Assembly (NCBI GenBank): GCA_026394215.1
Contig: JAPKYR010000222.1
Location: 1 to 36,002, forward strand
DNA: 36,002 nucleotides
Direction of reading: 5' to 3'
Source of the DNA: a bacterium
GTDB lineage: Bacteria > JAJVIF01 > JAPKYR01
Shown here: in pieces, positions 26,932-35,525 of the stretch
Layout of the letters: every line of letters begins with the position of its first letter
Numbering within the stretch: position 1 is the stretch's first letter
Notes under the pieces: model-generated
The model's database searches: none
What the model saw: only the letters and a program-made list of their open reading frames with translations
Told to the model about the DNA's origin: nothing
Made by a program: the position numbers and the translations under genes

Positions 26932-28104
26932 ATGTCATTTCCAGCGAAATGCCCCGTATGCGGGACTTTACTCGAGTTCCCTGAACACACTCCGGTCGAT
27001 CCGGTACGATGTCCCGCGTGCGATTCAAGGTTCAAGTTGGAAGGACGCCGCGTCGCGCATCTGACATACACCGATTATTACAAGCTCCTGGAGGTTAATC
27101 CCGGCGCTTCCGGTAGCGAGCTTGGAAAAGCAATAAGGGCGAAAATTCTCGAGCATCATCCCGATCGCAATCCCGACGATCCTTCAGCCACTGAAAAATT
27201 AAGGGCGATTATCGAGGCCAAGGAGCTTCTCGCCGATCCTGCTAAAAGGGTAATCTATAATTCCGTCTATTATGCCAGACCCCTTAAGAAATGGTCTCAG
27301 GCCATGCCGGGAAGACCCGCGTATACATCCAGGGAACAACAATCCACTCATGCAGGTTACGAAAGGCAGGCTCCGACCGGGGCGGACCGGCGTTACGAGG
27401 AGATGGCTCGCAATGCGAGAATGCGTAGCAGGCACACGTCGCCGGAAGATATCGATCATTTGGTTGATGAAATCGAAATTATTTTCATGCAGGCAGGAGT
27501 CCCGATCAATCTGACACGCAAGCGAACTCAAAGGAAGTCGAACGAAGGGTTGTGGCGTTTAATCGGAACGTTATCGTTTGTTCTTGCCGGGATGATCTAT
27601 GGCCTTTTAAATGGATCTTTAACAGGAATGGCCATAATGATGGTACTTGGAGGCATTGCAGGCTGGATATTGACATCATATCCGGGAGGGCTGGTGGTGC
27701 TCGCGTTTCTTGTAGCTCGGATTTTCGTCATGGGGATAATACTCGGATTTGTCGCGGAGCATACTGCAACCGGGTCGTGGTTCCCGCCAAATATTAAGTT
27801 GCTATTCTCGATTATCACGACCGGACCGATTGTCGGCGCTGTTGCCTTCGGGCTTTGGGGGATAACCATTAGCTGGCTGAATCCAATATCTCCTTTCACA
27901 GTAAGGCACGTGGTCCATCGTCAGGCGGTAGTAGGCTCATGGGTGGGTTCACTCTGGGCGATTCTGCTGGTGATGGCCAGATCGATGAACGATAATGCTT
28001 TTTTTGTGGCGATAGGCTGGTGGTTGCTTTTCTTCACTATTTACCTATTCCTCGATGTAAAGATTTTTGGAAGGCCGTGGATTTTTATCAGGGAGAGGAC
28101 GTAG
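26932..28104 (+). CDS. Zinc-ribbon / J-domain membrane protein
   Basis: A 390-residue protein. C7/C10 and C27/C30 (CPVC, CPAC) form an MJ0042-like zinc ribbon. A J-domain follows at ~46-110 with H76-P77-D78. A polar linker leads to about five or six membrane segments from ~205 to the end. Fusing a zinc ribbon directly to a J-domain and then to a polytopic membrane region is not a standard DnaJ class. Recruitment of Hsp70 to the membrane is inferred from the HPD motif. The ribosome site is weak. It is the second membrane-anchored J-protein in the window and has no operon partner. Confidence 0.85.
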   Translation: MSFPAKCPVCGTLLEFPEHTPVDPVRCPACDSRFKLEGRRVAHLTYTDYYKLLEVNPGASGSELGKAIRAKILEHHPDRNPDDPSATEKLRAIIEAKELLADPAKRVIYNSVYYARPLKKWSQAMPGRPAYTSREQQSTHAGYERQAPTGADRRYEEMARNARMRSRHTSPEDIDHLVDEIEIIFMQAGVPINLTRKRTQRKSNEGLWRLIGTLSFVLAGMIYGLLNGSLTGMAIMMVLGGIAGWILTSYPGGLVVLAFLVARIFVMGIILGFVAEHTATGSWFPPNIKLLFSIITTGPIVGAVAFGLWGITISWLNPISPFTVRHVVHRQAVVGSWVGSLWAILLVMARSMNDNAFFVAIGWWLLFFTIYLFLDVKIFGRPWIFIRERT

Positions 28105-28188
28105 ATACAGAAAGAAATCAACGATTCATCCGTAGCTGTTTCCACCCAATACCGTTCTGAATATTCTTGTTTGAACAATGGATTTTTT

Positions 28189-28256
28189 GTAGCACAGCAC
28201 GGCAGTGCGTTATGCTGCCTGAAAAAACAGGAGGATGCACTGTCGTGCTGTGCTAC
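28189..28256. repeat. Inverted repeat, family F
   Basis: GTAGCACAGCACGGCAGTGC (28189-28208) is inverted at 28237-28256 with one mismatch and a 28-nt spacer. The remainder of 28105-28433 contains only a minus-strand terminator. Confidence 0.88.
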
Positions 28257-28326
28257 GGGAAATGTTCTTTTTTACAGGGGAGAAAATCAATATTCAGCAT
28301 AACCGTGCACGAATGGGGGAGTTTCA

Positions 28327-28361
28327 TAAAAAATAAAAAAAAAGCAGCCCCGTGGGCTGCT
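28327..28361 (-). terminator. Intrinsic terminator for the secreted-protein gene
   Basis: On the minus strand AGCAGCCC-ACG-GGGCTGCT is followed by a long T tract, about 70 nt past the stop at 28434. Confidence 0.88.
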
Positions 28362-28433
28362 TGTGCGTGTCCGATTATACACTGTGTGTCGCCTGGTATA
28401 CTCCAGGAGTCAAGGCAGGATCACATTTTTTTA

Positions 28434-29087
28434 TTATTGATAAAGCTGGTAAAGAACGACCAATATGTGATCGGTAAGCCCAAGATCCTTGATGTAGACA
28501 AAAAACTGGCTGTTTTGAGGATTCGATCCAATTCCGAAATCCTTCCCTGCTTCAGCCCATTCCTGATAAATGGGAATGCTCCTCAACCGAGCTTTTTCCA
28601 TGAAAATCGATACCGGCGCTCCAACCCTTAGTCCGGCCGAATCATAAAAATAAACCGACATGCCCCTTGTAGTATCTTCCTCTAATGCCTGCTCTGCGAC
28701 CATCGCGATGTAAGTCGAGATCGGATCCTCGCTGTCCGCATTGCTGAAATAGTGGATGAAGCCCAGCAGAGCAGAGGTCCCGGGATCGGGAAGGCCCATA
28801 AAATCCGCGGGATAAACTGCAATATTGCGGCCATCCTCATATTGAAATCCCTCGGCCTCTGAAATTTTTATAGTGCCGGTTATCCGGTCCCCGTGGACTG
28901 TCAATGCGTCGTAAACTCCGTCACCGTTCGTATCTTCAAACACATTGATGACATCCGATAATTCTGAACTGAGCGCAACAACGGCTTCGTCATTGTCGCG
29001 GATAAGAAAATCCTGGGAATTTGCTACACTGCATGTTAACAATATTATCAGGATTACTAATAAGGCTACGTGATTGGAACGATTCAT
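28434..29087 (-). CDS. Secreted hypothetical protein with EF-hand/dockerin-like loop
   Basis: 217 residues from the ATG at 29087, chosen because GGGAGGA lies just upstream and the start falls directly before a signal peptide (MNRSNHVALLVILIILLTCS, cleavage likely after VANS). An upstream in-frame start would add 16 polar residues in front of the signal and is unlikely. DTNGDGVYD early in the mature protein matches a Ca-binding loop of the EF-hand/dockerin/thrombospondin type-3 kind. The rest is acidic and unrecognised. It is monocistronic and diverges from asd. Export is well supported; function is unknown. Confidence 0.78.
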   Translation of the reverse strand: MNRSNHVALLVILIILLTCSVANSQDFLIRDNDEAVVALSSELSDVINVFEDTNGDGVYDALTVHGDRITGTIKISEAEGFQYEDGRNIAVYPADFMGLPDPGTSALLGFIHYFSNADSEDPISTYIAMVAEQALEEDTTRGMSVYFYDSAGLRVGAPVSIFMEKARLRSIPIYQEWAEAGKDFGIGSNPQNSQFFVYIKDLGLTDHILVVLYQLYQ

Positions 29088-29172
29088 GCTCGTTTCCTCC
29101 CGATTAATTTCAGACCTTGACCGGTATTCTATCACAGCCTGTCAAAGTCGGCAATTTCAAATACTCACATGG

Positions 29173-29178
29173 TATAAT
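29173..29178 (+). promoter_or_regulatory. Possible -10 box for asd
   Basis: TATAAT, 35 nt before the asd ATG, in the same ATGGTATAAT context as the box at 3883-3888 (minus strand). No good -35 is visible. Confidence 0.3.
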
Positions 29179-29213
29179 AATTTCTTCAATTACGAATATC
29201 GTCAGGAATCGCT

Positions 29214-30233
29214 ATGTCCGAAGATAAAAAGCAGGAAATCGTGGTTTTAGTGGGAGCGACAGGGCTTGTAGGCACCGCAATAGTCCGGACTCTCGAGCGT
29301 TTTCCGCTCCCGGTAAATAATTTTATCCCCCTCGCAAGTTTACGTTCAAAAGGGAAAAATATCCAATTCAGGGGAAAGAATTATACGGTCAGGGAATTTG
29401 ACCCCAAATATTTCAAGGACGCCAGATGGGTATTTTTTTCAGGAAAGGACGGGCTCAGCGAGGAGTTCTGCCCTGTCGCGGCATCCGAAGGCGCGTGGGT
29501 TATCGATAATTCCGCCAGTTTCAGGATGAATCCCGATTGCCCGCTGGTCGTTCCGGAAATAAATCTCGATTCTGTAGGAAGCGATCCCCGGATAATCGCG
29601 AATCCAAACTGTTCAAGCATTCAGCTTGCTGTGATCCTTGCGAAAATCAGAGACAATTACGGACTTGAAAGGGTTATCGTCAGCACCTACCAGTCGGCTT
29701 CCGGAGCAGGGGGAGACTATCTCGAAAAATTAATTAATGATAGTTATACCGTGCTGGATGGCGGTGGAAATTTGGTTCCCGGAACATCGCTCGCATTTAA
29801 CTGTATTCCGGCGGTGGGGACGATTTCGGAAAATTACAGATTCAGCGAAGAGACGAAGCTTGAAAATGAAGTGAGAAAAATCCTTGAACTGGACGAATTG
29901 AAAATATCCGCGACCGCCGTACGGGTCCCGACATTAGTCGGGCATGGGGAAAGTGTCGTTGTAGAAACCAGCAAGCCTGTCGATCCGGATGATGTCAGAA
30001 AACTGCTTGCTGAATCCGATGGAGTGAAAGTATTGGACGATATCGAAAATCGAATTTTCCCGACGCCAAGACAGGCAGAGAACACGGATCCTGTATGGGT
30101 CGGACGCATACGAAAAGCGGGCGTTTTCGAAAACGATCTTGCGTTCTGGGTCGTCGCCGATAATCTTCTAAAAGGGGCAGCTTTGAATGCGGTCCAGATT
30201 GCTGTCGCGATTAACAAAAGGGACGGTAATTAA
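29214..30233 (+). CDS. asd: Aspartate-semialdehyde dehydrogenase
   Basis: A 339-residue protein of normal length. It reduces aspartyl phosphate to aspartate semialdehyde with NADPH, the branch point to lysine/diaminopimelate, threonine and methionine. The Rossmann motif GATGLVG lies at 14-20. DNSASFRMNPDCPLVVPEIN and the catalytic Cys C133 in NPNCSSIQ are clear. GHGESV in the dimerisation half contains the conserved His region. GGAATCGCT precedes the ATG. No other amino-acid biosynthesis gene is adjacent, so it appears to be transcribed alone or with the small gene downstream. Confidence 0.96.
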   Translation: MSEDKKQEIVVLVGATGLVGTAIVRTLERFPLPVNNFIPLASLRSKGKNIQFRGKNYTVREFDPKYFKDARWVFFSGKDGLSEEFCPVAASEGAWVIDNSASFRMNPDCPLVVPEINLDSVGSDPRIIANPNCSSIQLAVILAKIRDNYGLERVIVSTYQSASGAGGDYLEKLINDSYTVLDGGGNLVPGTSLAFNCIPAVGTISENYRFSEETKLENEVRKILELDELKISATAVRVPTLVGHGESVVVETSKPVDPDDVRKLLAESDGVKVLDDIENRIFPTPRQAENTDPVWVGRIRKAGVFENDLAFWVVADNLLKGAALNAVQIAVAINKRDGN

Positions 30234-30269
30234 GTAAAAACCATGATCAACTACCTGCTCCGATGAATA

Positions 30270-30545
30270 ATGGATGAAAAAAGTGAAAATAGTCCGGTTA
30301 TACGGTTGCCGAAATACTGTAAGCATGATGCGGTGACCGTGATGGCGGAAATCAAATGCCAGATGGAAATCTGCACAAGGGCATGGCTTGGGCTGGGGAA
30401 GGGCAGGGTGATAATCCTGAAGGACGATAACAAAGGCATCTCGACATATTTCGTGTACGAGGAAGGAGTATTCACTTTTTACGACCACAGGGGAGGGTCG
30501 CAGAAAGTGCTGATCGAAGAGAGTACCGAAATAGCGGGATTTTAA
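30270..30545 (+). CDS. Small hypothetical protein
   Basis: A 91-residue soluble protein with three Cys (C17, C30, C35) and alternating hydrophobic residues suggesting a small beta-rich fold (GRVIILKDDN, STYFVYEEGVFTFYD). It starts 36 nt after asd with a weak ribosome site; M26 is an alternative start. It may share the asd transcript. I do not recognise it. Confidence 0.5.
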   Translation: MDEKSENSPVIRLPKYCKHDAVTVMAEIKCQMEICTRAWLGLGKGRVIILKDDNKGISTYFVYEEGVFTFYDHRGGSQKVLIEESTEIAGF

Positions 30546-30608
30546 AAAAACAGCCCTGTCCAGGCCGCTTTGTTTAAATAAATTTCCCTTTGTACAGAGA
30601 TGTCGATT

Positions 30609-31178
30609 TCAAAGGCCCAGGGCCAGTCCGCTATTTTTCATTTTTGCTATATACCGCTTTGCCGTGTCCCATTTGCCAAGTTTCCCATAGGTCAGGATAA
30701 GCAATTCGATAATAGTCATATCGTCCGGGTTCTCCTCGTGAAGGGAGACAAGGATATCGAGAGCGCTATTTAACTCACCGGATGCAAGCTTTGTTATCGC
30801 GATATTTTCACGCACCATAATGCTGTTTGAATGGAGTTTCAGAGCCTGTTCGAATCGTTCCAGCGCCAGACCTAGCTCTCCACACTCGTAATATGCCAAA
30901 CCAAGATTGATTAAAGCTTCCAAAGAATTCGGAGCTGACTTCAGGTGTTCGAAAAAAGCATCTATTGCATGATCGTATTTTTTCTCATGGATATAAGCGC
31001 GCCCAAGCATCAGATTGGCCAGAGGATGACTCGGATAGGATTGGGCAATCAGGGTGAATTGATCGGCTGCCTCCAGGAAGTTCCCGCTTTCGAAATGGTC
31101 GATAGCATCGAGAAGGTAATTTTCCAGAGTCTTTTCATCCTGCTTGCTTTTTTTTCTTTTGAATAAATTGTTGAACAA
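30609..31178 (-). CDS. TPR protein
   Basis: A 189-residue protein with four to five tetratricopeptide repeats (e.g. YLLDAIDHFESGNFLEAADQF, ALINLGLAYYECGELGLALE). It starts with TTG at 31178 preceded by GGTGA at ~6 nt; an in-frame stop lies three codons upstream, so no longer start exists. A basic N-terminus (FKRKKSKQ) precedes the repeats. There is no signal peptide, so it is cytosolic. It faces away from the XRE/CHAT cluster across a 305-nt gap. Its partner is unknown. Confidence 0.8.
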   Translation of the reverse strand: MFNNLFKRKKSKQDEKTLENYLLDAIDHFESGNFLEAADQFTLIAQSYPSHPLANLMLGRAYIHEKKYDHAIDAFFEHLKSAPNSLEALINLGLAYYECGELGLALERFEQALKLHSNSIMVRENIAITKLASGELNSALDILVSLHEENPDDMTIIELLILTYGKLGKWDTAKRYIAKMKNSGLALGL

Positions 31179-31396
31179 TATCGGTCACCATTAGTTATTG
31201 ATTTAAAAGTACCAATATCCTGACCACCGGGATCTCGCTATATTATTGTCCCTTTCATATCGAGGTTTATCTTAATATACTTCAAAATTGAAGGAAATTT
31301 CAGCCGGAGTTTGGGCGTGAGGCCATGCAGGATTTTAAAATGGGCAAAGGAGTTTCAAAAAGTTACAAATATAGCGATTCTCGTACAGAAACAAGC

Positions 31397-31432
31397 TTGA
31401 CACTTGTAAATTTATGTGGTATATCCTACATA
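31397..31432 (+). promoter_or_regulatory. Promoter and palindromic operator of the XRE gene
   Basis: TTGACA (31397-31402), 17 nt, TATATC (31420-31425). A 20-bp imperfect dyad TATGTGGTATATCCTACATA (31413-31432; 8 of 10 positions symmetric) overlies the -10. CTTATTGTAT and CTTATTGTTA repeat directly just downstream (31440-31460). The site suits autoregulation by the XRE protein. Nothing else is seen in 31179-31396. Confidence 0.68.
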
Positions 31433-31483
31433 GGCTGTCACTTATTGTATCTTATTGTTAAGCCTTACTAAACGAGGTGTGTC

Positions 31484-32023
31484 TTGAATAGAGTTCGAGA
31501 AGCAAGGTTACGAGCACATATGAGCCAGGATGAACTCGCTCTGAAATCCGGACTTGCGCGTCCGACAATCTCAAAAATTGAACGAGGGGAAACAATTCCC
31601 AGCGGCCTGAGCCGTCAGAAAATAGCAGATGCGCTCAACTGTTCGCTTGCGGAAGTATTTCCGGAACAGGCATATGATCCGGTCATCAATCAAGTATCTG
31701 CGCACAGGTCGAATATTATGGGCATTGCCGTTATTAACGGCGCTATGGCCGCCGAGGGGGTCAGGGGCGCGGTCAGCGGTGAAGTAGCGGTTCGCGAGGC
31801 CAGAATCGAGGGTTTCCTTATCGATCACACCGGCAAAAAATGCGCGAATACGCTTGTGCATCTTGTGCATGATGGCGAGAAAATCGACTCGACCGTCTCA
31901 AGTAAACAGGGCAGATTTGTGTTCAAGGATCTTGAAGAGGGCGAATATGTTCTGCTGTCTGAAGACAAATTCCAGCCTGTGAATGTATCTCTGACAGATG
32001 AGACATTTGAGTTCGAAATATAA
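31484..32023 (+). CDS. XRE regulator fused to a carboxypeptidase-regulatory/Cna-B-like domain
   Basis: A 179-residue protein. The TTG start at 31484 has GAGGTG 5 nt upstream. Residues 2-58 are a Cro/C1 helix-turn-helix (MSQDELALKSGLARPTISKIERG). A short hydrophobic Ala/Gly linker at ~77-97 leads to a beta-sandwich at ~102-179 with the usual hallmarks (IEGFLIDHTGKKCANTLVHL, STVSSKQGRFVFKDLEEGEY). That beta domain normally sits in secreted or cell-envelope proteins, so its fusion to a cytosolic repressor is unusual. It may sense a ligand or mediate assembly. A palindromic operator overlaps the promoter. The next gene is a CHAT protein. Confidence 0.85.
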   Translation: MNRVREARLRAHMSQDELALKSGLARPTISKIERGETIPSGLSRQKIADALNCSLAEVFPEQAYDPVINQVSAHRSNIMGIAVINGAMAAEGVRGAVSGEVAVREARIEGFLIDHTGKKCANTLVHLVHDGEKIDSTVSSKQGRFVFKDLEEGEYVLLSEDKFQPVNVSLTDETFEFEI

Positions 32024-32050
32024 CTTACAGAAATCAGGTATGAAGTTTAT

Positions 32051-32087
32051 AAAAATCCCGATGGTCATGCATCGGGAATTTTTTTTA
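32051..32087 (+). terminator. Intrinsic terminator between the XRE and CHAT genes
   Basis: TCCCGATG pairs with CATCGGGA around a 6-nt loop, followed by eight T. It should limit read-through into the CHAT gene 50 nt further on. Confidence 0.85.
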
Positions 32088-32138
32088 CATTTATCAGGAG
32101 CATAGCTGGTTGAATCAGTGTTATTATTAAAACCGTAG

Positions 32139-34427
32139 ATGGTCGATCGCTTTAAAAAATGGTTCCAGTCCGGGATGGAACCGGAAAATTTTCCGCCGAT
32201 TCCAGATTCTCCATCCGGTCAGAAAGTTTTTTTATCCCGGCTTGTGGATTATCTTTGCGATTTGAGCGAATCTGAGATTGAAAGTGCAATCGGTAAAGTA
32301 ACTGGAGCGCTGGCAGGCAAAGTCGAGGGTCGGGTTTTTAACGACATTTTAAATGACAAAATCTCCGGGGCACTTACTCCAAAGAAAAAAATCCTGCTTG
32401 GAGAGATGGCCGTCGATTTTCTGATAAAGGATGAAAACTGGCTCCGAACAATCGACCTCCTGGGGCAGTTGATCCAAATCGCGCAGGAAATCTCCGACGA
32501 TGAAGAGCTCTCGATTCTTTTTAATTACAGGGGAGTTAGCCTTTATCGGCTTGTTAAATATCCTGATGCTCTGAGGGACCTTGAAGAGAGCCTTAAGTTC
32601 GCCGATAAAATTAATTCCGACCGCCGTCGCGCAAGGGCGCGGATAAACCTTGGCCTTGTGTATAAGGAGATGGGGCGTCTCGAAGATGCCGCGTCCAATT
32701 ATAAAATTGCACTGAAACTCGCAAGGGAAAATTCCGATGAACGGACAGTGCTCTCGTGCTATCTGAATATCGGGAATATTTACAAGGAACTGAAGCGCTG
32801 GGACGATGGACGTAACGCGCTTCTGAAAGGTATCGACTTTGCAAAAGAGATTGGCGACTCTACCGAGGAAATCCGCGGCAGGCTTAACCTTGGCGTTTTA
32901 TATCTTGATGAGGGGGCGCAATTTAACGTCGCGAGAGAATTGTTTGAGGGAGTTATAAAAGATGCTGAGGATGCGGTTCTGGGAGATATCGCGCGTGCCA
33001 ACCTGGCCTTGACACTGATCCGGCTTGGAACTCCGGAAGAATCGCTTAAATATTCCGAACGGAGCCTTGAGGATGCGTTACGAAACGCAGATCATGAGGG
33101 AATCTGGCGGTCGCGTGCCCATATCGCGCGCGCATATTCCGAAATGGGGGACACAGATACCGCGTCCGATTATTATGAACTTGCGCTGAAAGATTTCGAT
33201 GTGCTCCGTAAATCGCTTGTATCTGATCGGGATCGTGCGGAAATCCAACGGACTCAGAGAAACCTGCATGGCGAGTATATTGAATTCTGTCTTAATAAAA
33301 TTGGAACTGAAAAAGCATTTTCTATTCTTGCCGAAAGCAAGCAGCGCGCGTTGAAGGAGCTGGTCGATCGCAGAAAAGGGATTTCCGGTTCATCCGGCGA
33401 TGATGTCTACAAAAAAATTCTTGGTAAACTTGGACGGAATCCTGACGATGTGATTGTCGATTATTTTATCTGGAAAGATTCCCTGGCGATTTTTACATGC
33501 GACGAATCGGGTGTGACTGTCCACGAATCGCATAATGTCCTGGATTCGATCAATAAGCTGATTCGGGAATTCACATCACAGATCGGGCTTTTTATTGCGA
33601 GCAGGGAGTACAGGGAATCGGAATGGAAAAATGATGTCGATCCGCCCGATCCGCTGATAAAACTCGGGGAGATTCTGATATCCCCGATAATGGGTAGAAT
33701 CGCCGGTAAAAAGCACCTCGCGGTCGTCCCGCACGGAATCCTCCATAATTTACCCTTCTCCGCGCTTGTCGATCGCGACCGGAAATACCTTATCGAATCT
33801 CATACGGTCACCCAGATTCCATCCTCGGATTTTTATCTTTATGAAAATGACTCCGATGGAAAACGGGTTCACGAAATTAACGTTATTCGGGGAAAGTTCG
33901 ATGACCTTCCGGGTACCGACAGGGAAATTAAATCGCTTGGGGAGATTTTCGGAAATCGGATGCATCTGTCGGATACTAATATTCTAAAAGCAGGAAAATT
34001 GTCCGGAATCCTCCATTTCGCGGGACATGCTGAGTTCGATATTTCCGATCCATTTTCATCCGCCCTCTTATTACCCGGAGGCGACCGTCTCACAGTTCAG
34101 GAATTGATAGACGGGGGGATTGATCTGAAAGATGTCAGTCTTGTGGTCCTGTCCGCATGCGAGACGGGTGTCGGGAAAGTGTTGGAGGGGGACGAAGTGA
34201 TCGGGATCGCGCGCGCGTTTCTTGGATCGGGAGCCGGGTCTGTGATTATGAGCCTTTGGAAGGTGTCGGATGATATTACATCGATCCTGATTCCTTTATT
34301 TTACGGAGATCTGGAAACTGGAATTCCTTCAAGCGAAGCATTATGTAACATGATGGTCACATTATTAAAAGAACGTCGCGTACCCCCATATTTCTTCGCG
34401 CCGTTTATCATGACCAGTCTGGGGTAG
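32139..34427 (+). CDS. TPR-CHAT protein (caspase-fold protease)
   Basis: A 762-residue protein. Residues ~110-375 form about six TPRs (e.g. ARINLGLVYKEMGRLEDAASNYKIAL). A CHAT domain follows at ~470-762. The catalytic dyad is intact: H630 in HFAGHAEFD and C674 in LSACETG. The sequence continues as EGDEVIGIARAFLGSGAGSVIMSLW and ends in the usual way (PPYFFAPFIMTSLG), so it is full length. Known CHAT proteins are cysteine proteases of the caspase/separase group, and several act in bacterial defence or cell death. No signal peptide is seen, so it is cytosolic. The ATG directly follows an in-frame stop and has no good ribosome site. The gene sits between the XRE-beta gene and the lipoprotein gene. 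Confidence 0.93.
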   Translation: MVDRFKKWFQSGMEPENFPPIPDSPSGQKVFLSRLVDYLCDLSESEIESAIGKVTGALAGKVEGRVFNDILNDKISGALTPKKKILLGEMAVDFLIKDENWLRTIDLLGQLIQIAQEISDDEELSILFNYRGVSLYRLVKYPDALRDLEESLKFADKINSDRRRARARINLGLVYKEMGRLEDAASNYKIALKLARENSDERTVLSCYLNIGNIYKELKRWDDGRNALLKGIDFAKEIGDSTEEIRGRLNLGVLYLDEGAQFNVARELFEGVIKDAEDAVLGDIARANLALTLIRLGTPEESLKYSERSLEDALRNADHEGIWRSRAHIARAYSEMGDTDTASDYYELALKDFDVLRKSLVSDRDRAEIQRTQRNLHGEYIEFCLNKIGTEKAFSILAESKQRALKELVDRRKGISGSSGDDVYKKILGKLGRNPDDVIVDYFIWKDSLAIFTCDESGVTVHESHNVLDSINKLIREFTSQIGLFIASREYRESEWKNDVDPPDPLIKLGEILISPIMGRIAGKKHLAVVPHGILHNLPFSALVDRDRKYLIESHTVTQIPSSDFYLYENDSDGKRVHEINVIRGKFDDLPGTDREIKSLGEIFGNRMHLSDTNILKAGKLSGILHFAGHAEFDISDPFSSALLLPGGDRLTVQELIDGGIDLKDVSLVVLSACETGVGKVLEGDEVIGIARAFLGSGAGSVIMSLWKVSDDITSILIPLFYGDLETGIPSSEALCNMMVTLLKERRVPPYFFAPFIMTSLG

Positions 34428-34566
34428 ATTACTGTGAATCGCGACAAATCATTTTTTTCGATTATTTTTGATCCTACATCTTGATTTTTGAACCAAAACG
34501 TTACATAATATATCCAATAGTTACAAAAACAATCGACCCGCTCCCAATCTGGATTCATTGGTGGTG

Positions 34567-34572
34567 TATAAT
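34567..34572 (+). promoter_or_regulatory. TATAAT immediately before the lipoprotein gene
   Basis: A perfect -10 hexamer ends 6 nt before the ATG at 34579, so a transcript from it would start at or next to the ATG. There is no ribosome site in the gap and no clear -35. The 151-nt gap 34428-34578 is AT-rich and otherwise featureless. Confidence 0.4.
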
Positions 34573-34578
34573 TAAATC

Positions 34579-35514
34579 ATGAAAACGACGTGGAGATATT
34601 CGGAAACAGTACCGTTACTCAGAAATATTTCGATCATCCTGTTTGTCCTTACATTCAGCGTTGCACTCCTAATAGGATTTGCAGGATGCAAGGCGAGTTC
34701 CCGCGATTCAGGCTCAACAGTCACCGGACGGGCACTTTCAACTCCGGGTGGAATTGCAGTGCCGTTTATCAGGGTTCAGTTGGATGGCGATACGGCACAC
34801 CGTCTGCTGATCACCGATTCCAACGGGTCGTACACAATGCCCAAAGTGCCGACAGGGAATTACACGGTGACATTCGCAAGGTTCGGACTGAAATTGTTTT
34901 CCACACCGGTCGAAGTGTTCGCGAATAATGACACCTATATCGTGAATTTCCCCGACCTTCAGACAGGATCGACCGATCTCCCCGGCAATGTAAGGGATTT
35001 CCAGGGTCCGATCGACAATGCCGATATCTGGATAATTTATGACAGTGGCGGGCTTGCTCATGCTGTTTCAGATACAGAGGGTAATTTTACGTTGCCCACA
35101 TTACCTGATGGAAATGTCAAAGTGCTGGCACTGGCTGAGGATCACGAGATGGAATTAATGGAAGGTCAGAGGGTTGGTTTTGAGGGAATTTACAGGCTGG
35201 ATGTCGTCATGAATCCGACCACATTTGTCGACGGTGGGACTGTCCATGGATTGATTCACAATTCAGATGGCGTCAGTCTTGACGATGCCTATATAGGGCT
35301 GTTCCCGAATGACTCTCTGCCGTCGGTCTATATGATCGCAACCGGAGAAGCTCTGACCGCGAACGGCGGTTTGTTTGAAATGAAGGATGTGCCGCCCGGA
35401 ACATATCAGGCGATTGTGATCATGTCCGGTTACCAACTGTCCTCCACTCTGGTAATCGTCGAAGGCCAGAATACTTACGATCTGGATATCAACCTGACCG
35501 AAGAAATATACTGA
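34579..35514 (+). CDS. Lipoprotein of carboxypeptidase-regulatory-like beta domains
   Basis: A 311-residue protein. A long N-terminal signal (hydrophobic ~16-37) ends in IGFAGC, a lipobox-like motif with Phe at -3, so Cys38 is probably lipidated. Three beta-sandwich repeats follow, each with the DTEGNFTLPTLPDG / DSNGSYTMPKVPTGNY / NGGLFEMKDVPPGTYQ type of turn. These match carboxypeptidase regulatory-like (Cna-B-like) domains. No enzyme domain is present. It is probably displayed on the outer face of a membrane. The same domain type is fused to the XRE regulator two genes upstream, which hints at a connected function. It ends 11 nt from a convergent gene. Confidence 0.85.
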   Translation: MKTTWRYSETVPLLRNISIILFVLTFSVALLIGFAGCKASSRDSGSTVTGRALSTPGGIAVPFIRVQLDGDTAHRLLITDSNGSYTMPKVPTGNYTVTFARFGLKLFSTPVEVFANNDTYIVNFPDLQTGSTDLPGNVRDFQGPIDNADIWIIYDSGGLAHAVSDTEGNFTLPTLPDGNVKVLALAEDHEMELMEGQRVGFEGIYRLDVVMNPTTFVDGGTVHGLIHNSDGVSLDDAYIGLFPNDSLPSVYMIATGEALTANGGLFEMKDVPPGTYQAIVIMSGYQLSSTLVIVEGQNTYDLDINLTEEIY

Positions 35515-35525
35515 CATTATTCCAA

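Noticed and set aside
28167-28631. 154-codon plus-strand reading frame
   Set aside because: It crosses an inverted repeat, a minus-strand terminator and the 3' end of the secreted-protein gene.
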